Source: Cinclus cinclus (lineage: Eukaryota; Chordata; Aves; Passeriformes; Cinclidae). Taken from it: a stretch of 64,000 nt of DNA. Below the pieces are notes generated by a model that saw nothing but the letters and a program-made list of their open reading frames with translations, was not told the DNA's origin and did no database searches. Position numbers and translations under genes: made by a program. The stretch spans positions 101,573,324-101,637,323 of the forward strand of contig NC_085046.1 in NCBI RefSeq assembly GCF_963662255.1. Direction: 5' to 3'. Of the stretch, positions 44,633 to 56,127 are shown in pieces (position 1 is the first letter of the stretch; each line of letters begins with the position of its first letter).

Positions 44633-44990
44633 CTAGTGTCTTGATCTAATAACAGAGAAAAAAACAAACAGGTACACAGATACATATCTATATTCAAACT
44701 TTCATTTAATTTATGGATGGAGCAGGATGGGATCTCTTTATAACGTCAGGCTTGAAGGAACATTCCACAGGTCACACACACAATGGGCACATGCAGTGGA
44801 ATCGTATGTACAGGGACGTGTGTGCAAGTTCTGGTGCCAAGCACACCAGAGAATTTAACAGAGCTGAGGAAGAAATTATGAACAGAAATAAACTGATCAT
44901 GAGCAGAGAAGAAGAAACTGTCAAGGAAAAGGAGCCAAAGAAAAAGAGACAGAATGGGCACGATGACTTGTCTGTACTTGAACATCTGAC

Positions 44991-45065
44991 CTGTTAGTTG
45001 GTCGTCGCCTGCAGCAGGGGCGATGCGAATGTATGGTGTTGTAAGCTGAGTCACGATTATCGCAG
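44991..45065 (-). CDS. PTPRM: Candidate PTPRM cassette exon: 75 nt, phase-symmetric, 25-residue extracellular stalk insert
   Basis: On the minus strand a pyrimidine-rich stretch (CTCTTCCTTTGCCTTAG) acts as a plausible acceptor, and CAG followed by GTCAGA is a fair donor. Between them are 75 nt, a multiple of three. The host intron is phase 1, and read in phase 1 the segment has no stop. It adds AAIIVTQLTTPYI, then RIAPAAGDDQLT, between ...RVATK and GAATRKP. The 75 nt contain six CpGs while the flanks have few, which fits a coding sequence held by selection rather than decayed intron. Its position puts the insert in the Thr/Pro/Ala-rich extracellular stalk between the last FN3 repeat and the membrane. 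I cannot confirm from memory whether this exon is annotated in any species. The alternatives are chance or a conserved non-coding element. Frame, phase, splice sites and CpG density together make an exon more likely than not. Confidence 0.62.
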
Positions 45066-46497
45066 CTAAGGCAAAGGAAGAGTTCCAGGTCAGCATGCAT
45101 GAGGGAAAAAAAAGCCAGACTGAAGCTACGCCAGCAAGAAGAATCTTGGTCAGTCATTTATTGTCTGAACTTAACAAATAAAAACCAAAAAACTCCCACA
45201 AATTCCTTTTCATCTTCAGCTGTTAGTGTGGTTATTCGGCAAATTAATAAGCTGTCACAGGTGACTTTCGTTCAGGGAAAGTCTCAAAGCACATTATTTA
45301 CTGCATTTGAGGAAACTGGAGACTCTTTGGCTCCACTTGTCACAGCACTAAGCTTTCTAAGTAAAAACAAACTGATTATTCAGATTACTCTAATAAGAAC
45401 TTCTTCAAGTAATATGAGCTAGTTTCATTTTTGTTTTCTTATTCTGTAATACTACATTTTTCCTACAATTTTTTCAAGGTGATTTTTATGTAAAGCATTT
45501 TTGAGCTAGTTAAGATTAATTTTTCCTGTACCCATTTGGGTCACTGTCCTAAAAATGTTCACACTACACATATACTGAATATTCAGCATACAGAGAATGA
45601 CAGCTGAGAGGTGGCACGCCTTTTATTAGGCATGTGTGTAACTGTCCCAGGTCTGAGTTTCAAGTTCATAAGAAAAAGCTGAAAACCCTGACTTGTTTGT
45701 CCTCTGAAATATCCAGACTTTTCTGACAAAGCTGTAACAACCACTGTCTGCTACAGACAACTATTACCATGGCTCACATTAATAAAATCTGTTATTTCTT
45801 TGTTTTCCAGCAGTTCTATGATTGCCTCTAAATGGTTAAGCACGCTGTGATACATATATATTAAGGAATATAAAAAAAAATTAAAAGGTCAGATCCAACA
45901 TGATGCAGCTGGAGAATGATGCAAAGAAAAAATATTGGAAAATTAAGGACAAAATTATATGAAAGATCACTCATTTACATAGAACAGCCTGGGTGCTATT
46001 AGAAATGTGGCAGCGAGAGAGAAAAATAGATCATCTACCATCTGCAGACAATTAAACTCAAAATTGCTGCTGCATAATATTTTGAAATATCCCTCTGCAA
46101 CACTGAAATGCAGTGTTGATAGTAGCTTCTAGAGTACTGTTGCTATTGGATTTAAAATATTATAATATCCTTTTCTCTCTCATAATTAATGAAAGCCTTC
46201 CAATATTGCAAAATTAGAACAATGATGCCTCCCTCTTGAGAACTGCATTCTTAGGAGATAATCAAGATGTTTCTATCCAGACAGTATTGTAAGTCATACC
46301 AGGAAATACAGTCAATATAAATCACAAACCACCACAAAGTTGATAATAATAAACTTGGAGGAGTTCTGGAATGTTTTCAACTTAGTCTGTTGAGATTTTA
46401 CAGTCATTTAGCTTGAAGAAAGAGTAGGAATATGAAAGCCATATTTCAAGCAATATATGACAACCTTTATTACCACCGGTACAAAAAGCTATTCCTG

Positions 46498-46519
46498 TTT
46501 TTTGTTTGTTTGTTTGTTT
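46498..46519. repeat. (GTTT)n microsatellite
   Basis: About four GTTT units follow a T run. On the transcribed (minus) strand it is (AAAC)n. Confidence 0.85.
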
Positions 46520-47665
46520 AATTATCTTGTCAAAAATAATGGGAGATGAAACCCTGCAGTCTCCCCCTTTGTATATACACCAAATAGTCCCAGAAGTCCC
46601 AGAAGTCCTTCTCTATAGAAAACTGAGATCAGGAGACTCCACATCATAATAATGTGCTGTATGATCCTTCTACCAACAACTGCAGTGGCAAAGGCTTCCT
46701 CTGACTTCATCAGAAGCAGAAGGAGAATTTTCAGCTCTACAAAATCAAACATTCTCATCCTAATTCATACTTGAAATCACTGCAATCAGGATTTTTATAT
46801 GATCTCTAAAATAACACATTTAACAGAGGTTTTGTTTGCAAAAATGTAATGGCCATAAAACAAGATCATTTTTTAACAGGGTACAAACTGAGGTTGTTTA
46901 AAATATACTTGATGGAATGAGGAAGTATTATATAGCTGCTGACCTCAGACATGCATTTGACCCAGTAGAATTAGGCTGCACTTTTCTGGAGACAGGCTGC
47001 ACTCTTCTAACAGGAAACCTGTCAATATGATAATAAGCTATCTGGTGCACTTGGTCTCTGATACAGCTACAAGGTTTAGTGTCTGCCAGCTGAGCACATG
47101 CCTGACAGTAAAACACATGCATTATTTTCCTGACATCAGCGGGAGGGAAAAGTGTACTCAAGGTACAGAACAGTTCTGCTGGATCTGGGACACGAACATT
47201 TTGCTTATATTACAGTTACAGATCTTTATTTTAACAAAAATTTTAAGAGTGTATGGTGGGCCATGGAATGAGCACTGCATGACAGTGATCAAATCAACCC
47301 TCAACGATCTTAAGAAGGTCTTGAAGGCACCAAGAACTTTATTATCTGGAGGTGAGATCATTAAAGAGAATTTAACTGGCAAGTGACATAGCTCTGCTTG
47401 TGACATGTTCTGAATCCCCTCACTGGTCCTCAGGGCATATTTCAAACAGGCTAACCACAGTGGGGTGGCTTGGCCAATCTCAGCTGGCTCAATGGAGCAG
47501 CTTGGAAGTTGCCTTGAGTGACCTTGATCCTAAGAAGGGCTCCTGATCCTAGGAATGGCACGGCCCTTCATCCAGTAAAATACTTATATGTCTACTTTAA
47601 GACAGAATAGTTGTGAAGTAATCAATGAAATTATTCTCTGTGTGCAAAATTAGGTGCATAACTGA

Positions 47666-47793
47666 CTTGATTAGGGCCTTGCTGGTGAGAGCATGGTGCT
47701 AACAACACCAAGGTTGTGGTTTCAATCCCTGTATGGACCACACTCACTTAAGAGCTGGATTCGATTACCCCTTGTAATTCAGAATATTCTGTG
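47666..47793 (+). mobile_element. tRNA-Ile-derived SINE with CR1-type tail (TguSINE1-like)
   Basis: The head aligns with avian/vertebrate tRNA-Ile(AAU). An A-box region resembles TTAGCTCAGTTGGTTAGAGC (here TTAGGGCCTTGCTGGTGAGAGC in outline). The anticodon arm reads TGGTGCTAACAACACCA (tRNA: TGGTGCTAATAACGCCA). The B box is GGTTTCAATCC (tRNA: GGTTCGATCC), and the acceptor end is GTATGGACCA. After the tRNA part comes CTCACTTAAGAGCTGGATTC and a CR1-like tail, TTCAGAATATTCTGTGA. A tRNA-Ile head joined to a CR1 tail is the design of TguSINE1, known from passerine birds and mobilised by CR1 LINE machinery. The broken A box and changed B box make it a fossil and not a working tRNA gene. Confidence 0.75.
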
Positions 47794-49906
47794 AAAGCAT
47801 ATGGTTGCTCACACACATAGTAAAATCTAGAGTACGTCTACGGATTTCAATGGCCTACACAAGGCTGTAGGTATTTTCAGGACCAGACAGTAATTCAAAA
47901 GAATACCGCACCAGTTTTATGCATGAGTGGCCTAAAGCACTTCCTCTAGCTTTAAAAATCACCAAACTTGAACTTCTGAAGATAAGAGAAGCCCAAACTA
48001 CAAATATTTCAGGAATCTTACTAGTATGTGAAATTAGATGTAGTACTGGAGAGCATTCCCAATCTTATTTGTCAGGAGTACCAGAGCACATAAATAGATG
48101 GACATAACAAGCACACAGAGCTTAAGTAGCTTACTGTCTAGCAACTACACTGTAGTCTAGAAGCTCAGTGGAAAATGGTGCAAGTCTAAGAAATCTGACA
48201 GATTGCAATGGTCAGAGCAGCCACTGCTTACTGAGCTACTATGTGAATGTACTGAGTTGCACTGAGCTGTTTGCAGGGATTGAACAGGAGAGGAGAATGG
48301 GAGAGCACAATTTTATGTCTGGTCCCAGTGCAGGTATATGGTGATTTCTGATCTACGGACACAGAACGTTTTTGCTGTTTTTTTTTCTAACCCAAATGTG
48401 GGAGGCCCAGAGAGGGGACAGAATTCTGCTTTTCCTTTAAGCACCTCTGTTAGGTCCAAAGGGAAAACATCTGTGCAGACAGCTACTTTTAATACCGTAT
48501 TAAGATATGTCATGGTCTCCACCTAATTTTTTTTAATTAACAGATTAACAATATAATACAAGCATTCAGTTTAAAATCATGGAAATCAGTAGCCCCCCAG
48601 AAAATTTTGCACCAGAGACTATAAATACCATCAGGGATACCTCTGGTCTCAAAAAACCCTCACAACAACTTCTAACATTATTTTATTATGAAAAAATCTG
48701 AAGCATGCTTTCAAAACAGTAACATAGGCAGATTTTTTTTTAAAAAAGCTGCATTTCTCACATCTCCATTGCCAAATGGGTTAGCTCAAAGTATCTTGTT
48801 GCTATGGGAGCTATTCCAATCCACAAAGTTGCCCTCGCTTCTCAAATGATAGAGTAAAAACTTTCAGTCAAGTAATTTAAATAGTTGAATATCCATTAGT
48901 GAGCAGGCATACAAATCTTCAAGAAATTTAAAATCCATTCATCTAATAATCTTTTATGATTTCTGATGTAATGTAGTTCACTCCTGGTATCTCTGAAGCT
49001 ACTTGAAAACAATACAGAATTTCACTTGTCTCTGGAATTAATCTCTCATCCGTATTATATTTGGGTTGAGTTCAGATATTTGGAAGATTTCTATGGATGA
49101 GTAAGCAGTCAGTTAGTAAATTAAAATGACAACTACTTCCCTTGGTTTGGAAAAGAATAGAAGCCAGGAATCAGTTTGAAAAGGCATAAAAATGTATTTG
49201 TCACATTAGGGAGTATCCAAACTTTCAATAGGGGAAATTTTATGCTAACATTTCTGTTACTTTAAGCAATGACATTCATATCCACCCCATTTACACTTGG
49301 AGGTGGTGATGGAATTGTGATGTCTACATTGTAAAAGAAATCATGGTGGAACCAGTTCCATCAGGGATAGTCACTGTGACAAGCATGATGTCCTGCAAGG
49401 TGCAGCAGTATAGGGATGAAGCAGTTTTTGTTTCATGCTCTTGCCAGGTGCCCAAACTGCCAGGTGGTATTACCTGTTCCTACTCACAGCAGCATGTTCT
49501 TTCCTGTTCCTCTACTACAATTTCCAAGTAAGTTATACTATTTTATCACTTCATTTTCAGCCCTTTAAGCTGCCACCAGCTAAAGGTACTAAAAAGGTGA
49601 CACTACAAAGATATCACAGATAAATCTAGCCCCCAAAGATAAATAGATCAACAATGTATTTATCTTTCCCTGTCTGGAGACAAAACCTACAGCCAGTACT
49701 GTCCCACTTATACATATTTATCTCACAAATGCTACTATCATGTACTGACAGTCAAGTAAATATAGCTGATATGTCTCATTAAAATGAAGAACATGATTTC
49801 TCCACTTCTTTTTTATACAGTAATTAAGTTAAGGTAATTGCTTATAAATAAGGGGATATATAGGCAGCTAGTAGGTACTCTGCAACTGGCCATTTCACAA
49901 CTCTAC

Positions 49907-49921
49907 TATATATATATATAT
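49907..49921. repeat. (TA)n microsatellite
   Basis: There are seven TA units plus one T. It is short and uninterrupted. Confidence 0.8.
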
Positions 49922-50026
49922 TCAAAATCTTTATTGTGAGATCATATAAAAACCCACAGAATATATTTTAAAAGCCCTGTGTTCAAGCAGACAACCAAAA
50001 GTAATTAATATATTTATGATTAAAAA

Positions 50027-50042
50027 CAAACAAACAAACAAA
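50027..50042. repeat. (CAAA)n microsatellite
   Basis: Four CAAA units follow an A run. Confidence 0.8.
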
Positions 50043-50205
50043 TTTCTTAAATCCCAGGTAAGGATGCAAATGATTCTATGAAAAGTCTATAATATGTTTT
50101 GTGATCTGTTTTAGCAATATAAACACTTCTGGAAGTTTTCAAACATCATGTCAGGGGACTGTCAACAGGCTGAAATACAGAATACATGACATAATACAAA
50201 CATAC

Positions 50206-50242
50206 CTTTTGTGGCTACCCTGACGCAGTCGATTTTAGTTTC
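50206..50242 (-). CDS. PTPRM: PTPRM 37-nt micro-exon: membrane-proximal linker ETKIDCVRVATK
   Basis: This exon is too short for ordinary open-frame detection but is clear from homology. It encodes ETKIDCVRVATK plus one base of the next codon, so it enters in phase 0 and leaves in phase 1. Mammalian PTPRM has the same peptide with Gln for Arg at the eighth position (from memory). The acceptor is strong: a CTTTTTCCTCTTTATTT-type tract ending GACACAG. The donor is GTATGT. It lies 1,140 nt downstream of the FN3 exon and joins exactly in frame, giving ...AASRANG-ETKIDC. The peptide closes the fourth FN3 repeat and starts the extracellular stalk; it contains a single cysteine. The intron that follows is the one holding the candidate cassette exon at 44991-45065. 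Confidence 0.94.
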
Positions 50243-51382
50243 CTGTGTCAAATAAAGAGGAAAAAGGTCACATCTTGTGTTTCTAGACAGAGAAAGTCAT
50301 CCATAATTCTATTCTTATAAGTCCTGATAAAATGTCAAAGCAGAATGTGCCTCATTCTGTATTTAACTGCTTATTAGCTAACTCCAAATTATATTCATAA
50401 TATGGACAAACACTGCTTAGGTATGGAATGTAAACATTTCACTTAAGATTCCTCTAAAAGTAGAAAATGTGAAAGATATTCTCAGGAACACATGTAAATG
50501 CTCAGCTTTTTAACTCTGGCAACAGAATGACCTTGGGAGATTCTTCTTTTTCTTACAGAAAGTATAGTTTGAGGCATCATGTTAGACAACTTTAGAAAGA
50601 AAAAATAATCAATAGTGTTTCACATTTGTGCACTGTCGGTGCACTGTGAATGAGGGACTATTATGGTTTCTGGCAGAAAACATTTCCAGGCTGTCAGCAC
50701 AGACAGCCAAAGCTTATCAAGAACTGAAACGCTCTGGGTAGGTCTGTCCAGGAAATGAAAAACAATTCCAGGAAGCAGAATTCTGATGAAGCATGATCTG
50801 TGAGATCTTTTTACACATTTTTAATTTCAGTTCCATCTAATTATTTTTATTTTCCTTTTTAATTTGTTTGCATAAAGGGTAAAGGGACAAAAAAAAAAAG
50901 TGATTTCTAATTCAATCTGGGACAACCAAATGAGAAAAAGGGAGACCAAGATGTTACAAACTAAGCTAACAGGACTGGACATGCCAAGACAGATGTGCTA
51001 AAATCAACAATTGTGTTTGGCTTAAACGTAACAAACAAATCACATTTTCTTGTTCAAAGCAAGAAAAAAAAACAAAAAGGAAGAAAAAAGCCAGTCAAAC
51101 ACAGTCAGTGGATAGCTTTTAGTTAGTAAGACAGAATGGTAACATACTACTTTGCCTGCTCACTACTGACAAAATGTGTGGTTTCCCCCTCCTCCTTCCT
51201 GTAACCTTTAATCATTAAGCAATATTGTGTTAGGAAAACTGCTATTTTTTAAACTCACTGTGTTAAATTTCACGGTTACTTCATTTTCTCATTAGCAACT
51301 AAATTGGGCATCCTGCTAGTTGATGCCAATCATTTATTTACACACAAACACTGTATAAAATCACGCCTGTTGCAAGACCTAC
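50243..51382 (-). other. PTPRM: PTPRM intron between FN3-4 exon and micro-exon (phase 0, 1,140 nt)
   Basis: This short intron runs from donor GTAGGT to an acceptor ending GACACAG. It is A+T-rich, with A-rich stretches near 50890 and 51065 on the plus strand. I see no repeat family, RNA gene or additional exon in it. Confidence 0.9.
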
Positions 51383-51656
51383 CCCATTGGCTCTGCTAGC
51401 AGCTTGAAAATAGATGCTGTAGCTCTTATGAGGAAGAAGAGGCGTATTCCAGAAACCACTGTAGGTTTTGTTATCACCAATAGTAAAAGGCTGGGCAGCT
51501 AGTAAACCATTGGCTGGAATCTCTGCAGCGAAGTAGTACTGGGAATTCAAGAGTGAGGCATTCTGGAAATGAATGGGCACTGGGTAGCACTTTAGGATTT
51601 CAGTTGTCTTTTTGGTCCTCCGTGGGCGCTCTTCCTCAACAACGATTTGATAGACA
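51383..51656 (-). CDS. PTPRM: PTPRM exon: C-terminal part of fourth fibronectin-III repeat, with furin-type site
   Basis: The exon is 274 nt. It enters in phase 2 (its first base T completes a codon, Ser if the missing exon ends in AG) and leaves in phase 0 after Gly. The acceptor is a pyrimidine-rich run ending CTCCTAG, and the donor is GTAGGT. It encodes 91 further residues, from VYQIVVEEE to AASRANG, which agree almost residue for residue with remembered mammalian PTPRM. Residues 10-13 are RPRR, a minimal furin consensus. Type IIB receptor phosphatases are cut by furin in this repeat, giving two non-covalently held subunits. Potential N-glycosylation sequons are NAS (residue 32) and NKT (residue 62). 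The open frame continues slightly past both splice sites, but homology stops exactly at them. The preceding exon, expected to end with ...GAPV plus AG, was not found before 64000. Confidence 0.96.
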
Positions 51657-52949
51657 CTAGGAGTGTAGAAAGGAAAGAACAAAAGAAACAGAGCTTATTT
51701 TCAAACTTGGGCAGTCAAACCATACTAAAACCATAATAGCATACCAATATTTACTGGAAAAAAAGGACTGTTAAAATCAAAAAACACAGGAAGAAAATTA
51801 AATTTTAATCTTCAGGTGTATAAATTTGTGAATAGATTCATACTTTCAAATTCATTTTGTTCTGGAAAAACAAAATTAGCCATACAAACCACAGATTTTC
51901 ACACAAGTGAATGTACAACACATTTTCTTGTTCAAACTTTTGTACAGAAAAAGTGTGCTTCATCAGTGCTAAAATATGGAATTAAGTATTATTTTGTTCA
52001 CCAAAGCAAGATAAAGCTATAGAGTCCCTTCTCTAATCTGTTTAATTTACCTAAATGAAATTAAATAAGTACTAACATAAAAATGAAGTCATAAATTACA
52101 GAGAGACAGGGACCAGTGTTTGCTTAACTGTTGATATTACGAGTATTTACAAAAGCACAAAGTAAAATTCCAGTGGCATATTGACTATTGCTGAGCAAGT
52201 ATAAAACACTTTTTGATGGAAGTTATTATCACTCAGCAAAGCACTTTTACACATCTTATAGATAACCATATCTTTCAGTTTCTGCATTCTGCAGAGCAAG
52301 TCAGTTTGCACTTGCAGTCTCTGCTGTACTGGGACTCACAGAGAACAGTCCATTCCTCTCCACTGTAAAGGTGCTATGGACATTCAAACAGGAACAAAGA
52401 AACTGCAATTTCTGCTGTATATGCAAACAGTGTAATCATTATACCCTTGAAGTTGCTGTAAAAGACTGAGTCAGTATTTTTAAATCTGTGATGTGGGAAG
52501 TCCATATCTCTAAAGAGGACTGGCTTACAAGTTTATTGCTTCACTGGAGACCAGTGGTTCTTAATCAGTATTTGTCTCCTGGAATCTCGAATCCCAGTAA
52601 ACAAATCAGTCTAGATAACTGATGTCAAAGTGGCAACGTGTCCACATTTTTGCATATCATCTACACCCAATAAAAAATTATGATCTTTCAATTTGACAGT
52701 TCATAAAATCCAGCAATCTCTGTGTAGGAAGTTTCTTAAAGATGAAATATCCAGTCTTCTGATGTGATATTCTGTCATCTGTAGGTAGAAAAACAAGTTT
52801 ACAGAAGATTCTGCCCAAAGTACAGGGACACATGGGCTGAGCTCCTGCAGGACCATCTTGGTCTGGACCCAACAGGGTGTACTGGCTTATTCATATCCCT
52901 GCACATCTATGGCTACATCCCTTCTGAAGGCAAACCTGGTTAAGAAATA

Positions 52950-53092
52950 AAAGGATGGACTGTCCAATGGCAGGAGGGATAATACTTTAAGCAGCCTGGT
53001 CTAGGGGAAGGTGTCCCTTGACCACATCAGGGTTCAGAATAAATGATCTTTAAAGGTACCATCAAACCCAAATCATTCTATGATTTTATAAC
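52950..53092 (+). mobile_element. CR1 LINE 3' end fragment, sense
   Basis: It contains AGCAGCCTGGTCTAGGGGAA, then GGTGTCCCTTGACCA, then AATGATCTTTAAAGGTACCA, and ends CAAATCATTCTATGATTTTA. These match in order the CR1 3' consensus (GAGCAGCCTGGTCTAGTGGA, AGGTGTCCCTGCCCA, ATGATCTTTAAGGTCCCTTC, CCATTCTATGATTCTATG). It is 5'-truncated, and only the 3' untranslated part remains. Confidence 0.8.
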
Positions 53093-56052
53093 TCCACCAT
53101 TTAAGGTTTTTCGAGTCTTCATAATCAAATATCACCAAGGGGCAAAAAATGACAATTTTCTTGACCATCTTAGTGTTTTTTTACCAGGCTTACTGATCAT
53201 GTGCCACAGACCCTGATGACTGTATTTTTAAGATCTAGCATCTCCAACATGAGATGCTGGACTTCTATGCTCACAAGAAATGCTCAGAAAGTAAACACTG
53301 AGAATGCAATCAATCAACCTTGTCTTCTGCCTGATTTAGACTTTTGACGTGGTGGAGCTTTATTTTAATGTTAACACACTTAAACCTATCTGCTTTTGTG
53401 AAGATGTCTACACTCTACAGTTCTCAGAGAACTGAGCAGAAAGAAGGTGCCTGCTTTAAGGTCATCCTAATTGCTTCTCAGACTCCATTGACTACAACAA
53501 CTAAATACTCAACTTGCATGTAAACATCTGAAAGTGGACACTCAAATTTAAATGTTTTAATTTAATGCTGAACTTCAAGCAGAAATCTAACTATGCATAA
53601 ATTTAGTCCAGTCAGGGACACAGAAATGTCTTGAGGGTTCACTTGAAGGCCTCTGCCTGCACGCTTTGCAGCTCTGTGCAACAAAGAGATATTCTGCTTC
53701 ATATCCAGCAGAAACATTTTCATTAGTTGATTAATTCCATGCTGAGTAGTAAATGAAGGTCAATCCACAGTAATCTTTCTTTGATCCTGTGGGAACTGAT
53801 TTGCAAAAAAAACTAGCCATGGAATATCTACATTACAATCTTGTTTTTTTCTTACAAATCAATTTTTGACGTGATTTTCACAATTAATTTTCTAGAACAA
53901 ACTATAGTTGCTTAGAACTGGGATTCCAAGCTACTTTGAAGACAGCATATTGCTCCCCTAACTTAATTTGCAATGAATCTACTATAAATACCACTTGCAA
54001 ACTTAAATGGAGCATAGGAAAAAAAAATGCAGAAGGTAATGTAAACATTTATTCTTGCAAGGTAGTGAAGCTGGATACGCTTGCCTAATACTGCAGCAAT
54101 GTAAGAATCCCTCAGTTTCACTAAAGCATGACGGATAGTAAACTAAATTACTTCTTTCTTGAAGCAGGCCTGAATATAAGAGGGACTTCAGACTAGATGA
54201 GATAATATGAGCTGCTTCTGTACTGGCTGAAATGAGGATTCTCCTAATTTTTCACTCAGTGATTAAAGCAAAATGGTTGACATTTTAGAAACAAATCTGC
54301 CATTAACTGCTCCTTTTCCTGTGGTAAATCCGTATTTAGTTATACTACAAGCACTACTCCTTGTATACCTTTTAGATGTCTTCCATTTACTCATTTTCAG
54401 ATACTTTAAAGAAAGAAGTAATTTGACTGGAGCAATTTCAAACTCAAAATGTCCTTTAATCCTTACTCCACAAGACAAATTAGATTTGCAACCATCTAGA
54501 CCTCAAATCTATTTGCTCTTTAATAATTTAAGCACTGAAAGGTCAAACAACTCTTTTCTGTTCCCCTTCATCAAAGTCCGAGTACTAATGAAAAATAACT
54601 AAATCCTATCTGCTGGCCAATTTCCACACACTGCTGTTTCTCTGATGTCAATTAACACATTATGAGTACCTGGGTCAATGGAAACCAGATGAAATTTTAC
54701 CAGTGATATGTTTTACATTTGTACAGATGAGATCATCCTGCTAATGAATTTTACAGAATTAACCCAATTACAATTATAATCCAAAAGCTTTCCCTAGTTC
54801 TTACAATTAATATTGATTTCTTCAATATGTAACAGCTGGACTGCCTACTCTGAAAAGGGTTCAAGCTCTGTGAATTGAGCTAGCTGTGTGCCACGACTCA
54901 ATTACGCCTCTTATGTCTTAGTCAGGTTTCTGGCTTGTGTGAAGTTGAATTATTCCTTTTCCACACCTCTACATTTCAGAGAATAAAGTCTTCCTATCTA
55001 TAACCCAGAAAATAAGTTTTACACTAGAATGAAAAGTACCAAAAGCATATCGGTTATCAGCAGCATTTAGACTGATTTTTCTGAAGGAAAGAAATGTAAT
55101 TTAAGTATAATTCACATTACACCTTTTTACTATAGAATTTCAATACCTTGGAAATTAAATACAAAATTTATTTTCATATAGACTGGTTTGCTGTTACATT
55201 AAGAAAGGAACACACGGCAGTTATTTTTAACCTAGGATTCAAATGCTTAAAATTTGGGGATTTTAAAAGGTGTATGGAAAAAGAAAAAAAAAAAATGTAA
55301 TTTTTACACTGCTTTTTATTTTAACAATTCCAAACCAGTTCCAAATTTAAATGATTATGCAGAGATACAGATCTGAACATGATACTTTAACTTTTATTAG
55401 AAATTAGACATAGCAGGTCTCTCAGATATTTATTGAATTTGGATAGCTTGAATTGGAATAGTGTGTCAATGTCTGACAAATATACTAATTTTTTCAGATT
55501 TGAAAAAGAGACATGAAATCAGAAAGAAAACATGTTAGTCTGGTAATAAAAAATGCTCAGAATACTTGGACAAATGACAGTTTTAAAGAAGACTTAAGTA
55601 TATATCTAGATTTAGCTACGTGAGATCATGGGTTTAGGTAACCTCCTGAATCAGGACATTATTCCACATTACTCGAATGCTGTAAATAAAATTTTATTTA
55701 ATCAAAGTCTCACTCAATGTTCCAAAATAACTTCCCAAGAAGGACGTATTGGATGCAAATGTGAAGTTCAGAATTCTTCATACAGGAGTCCTTAACATGT
55801 ACAATCTAGGCATTTATTGCAACTTATTAATCTAAAATTACACCTAATTCCAAATTACAAACAAAGGGAAAACAAGTTTGATTACTTCATTATCAAACTG
55901 TCAGCTCTGTTTTGTCTCTCTAAAGCAGTCTTGATGCTTTACATAATTGAAGCATTAAAGAAATTTTTTAGAATTAATTTCACAGAAAGGAGATGGCCTC
56001 AGGAACTGAATATAGACAAAGACTACCTGAATTTATTTACTAGCCTTAATAC

Positions 56053-56127
56053 AGCTGCTGTGTGTGATCCTAGGCTAGCCAATCAACTACTATGGGCCTC
56101 AGAAATCCAGCTGTAAAATGAGAACAA
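56053..56127 (+). mobile_element. MIR (core-SINE) remnant
   Basis: GCTGTGTGTGATCCTAGGCT, then TATGGGCCTCAGAAATCCAG, then CTGTAAAATGAGAACAA follows the MIR core, which reads roughly CTGTGTGACCTTGGGCAAGT ... TGGGCCTCAGTTTCCTCATC, then TGTAAAATGAGGATAA. MIR elements are amniote-wide fossils, scarce in birds. Confidence 0.65.

Larger units (their letters stand above)
27561..44990 (-). other. PTPRM: PTPRM intron, part 3' of the candidate cassette exon (phase 1, 17,430 nt)
   Basis: The intron ends at the strong CATAG acceptor of the transmembrane exon. It contains an old amniote repeat (about 33515-33640), a 27-nt-period tandem duplication (29062-29105) and a near-palindrome (44610-44632). I read the rest for exon-like segments on the minus strand and found no other CpG-dense, splice-flanked, phase-1 open segment. 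The 137-codon plus-strand frame at 34184-34597 matches nothing I recognise. Otherwise I see only unique A+T-rich intron. Confidence 0.85.
45066..50205 (-). other. PTPRM: PTPRM intron, part 5' of the candidate cassette exon (phase 1, 5,140 nt)
   Basis: The intron starts at donor GTATGT after the micro-exon. It contains the tRNA-Ile-derived SINE (47666-47793), a (GTTT)n run (46498-46519), a (TA)n run (49907-49921) and a (CAAA)n run (50027-50042). The stretch 47450-47570 is somewhat richer in G+C than its surroundings, but I do not recognise it. If the cassette exon is skipped, this joins the next segment as one 22,645-nt intron. Confidence 0.85.

Noticed and set aside
47666..47738. tRNA-Ile gene
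   Set aside because: The A box and anticodon loop are altered, the B box is changed, and a CR1-type tail is attached, so it is a SINE head.
52551..52600. CAGTGGTTCTTAATCAGTAT resembling the terminal repeat of a hAT/Charlie DNA transposon
   Set aside because: Only about 14 nt resemble the terminus. No opposite inverted repeat or 8-nt duplication was found.
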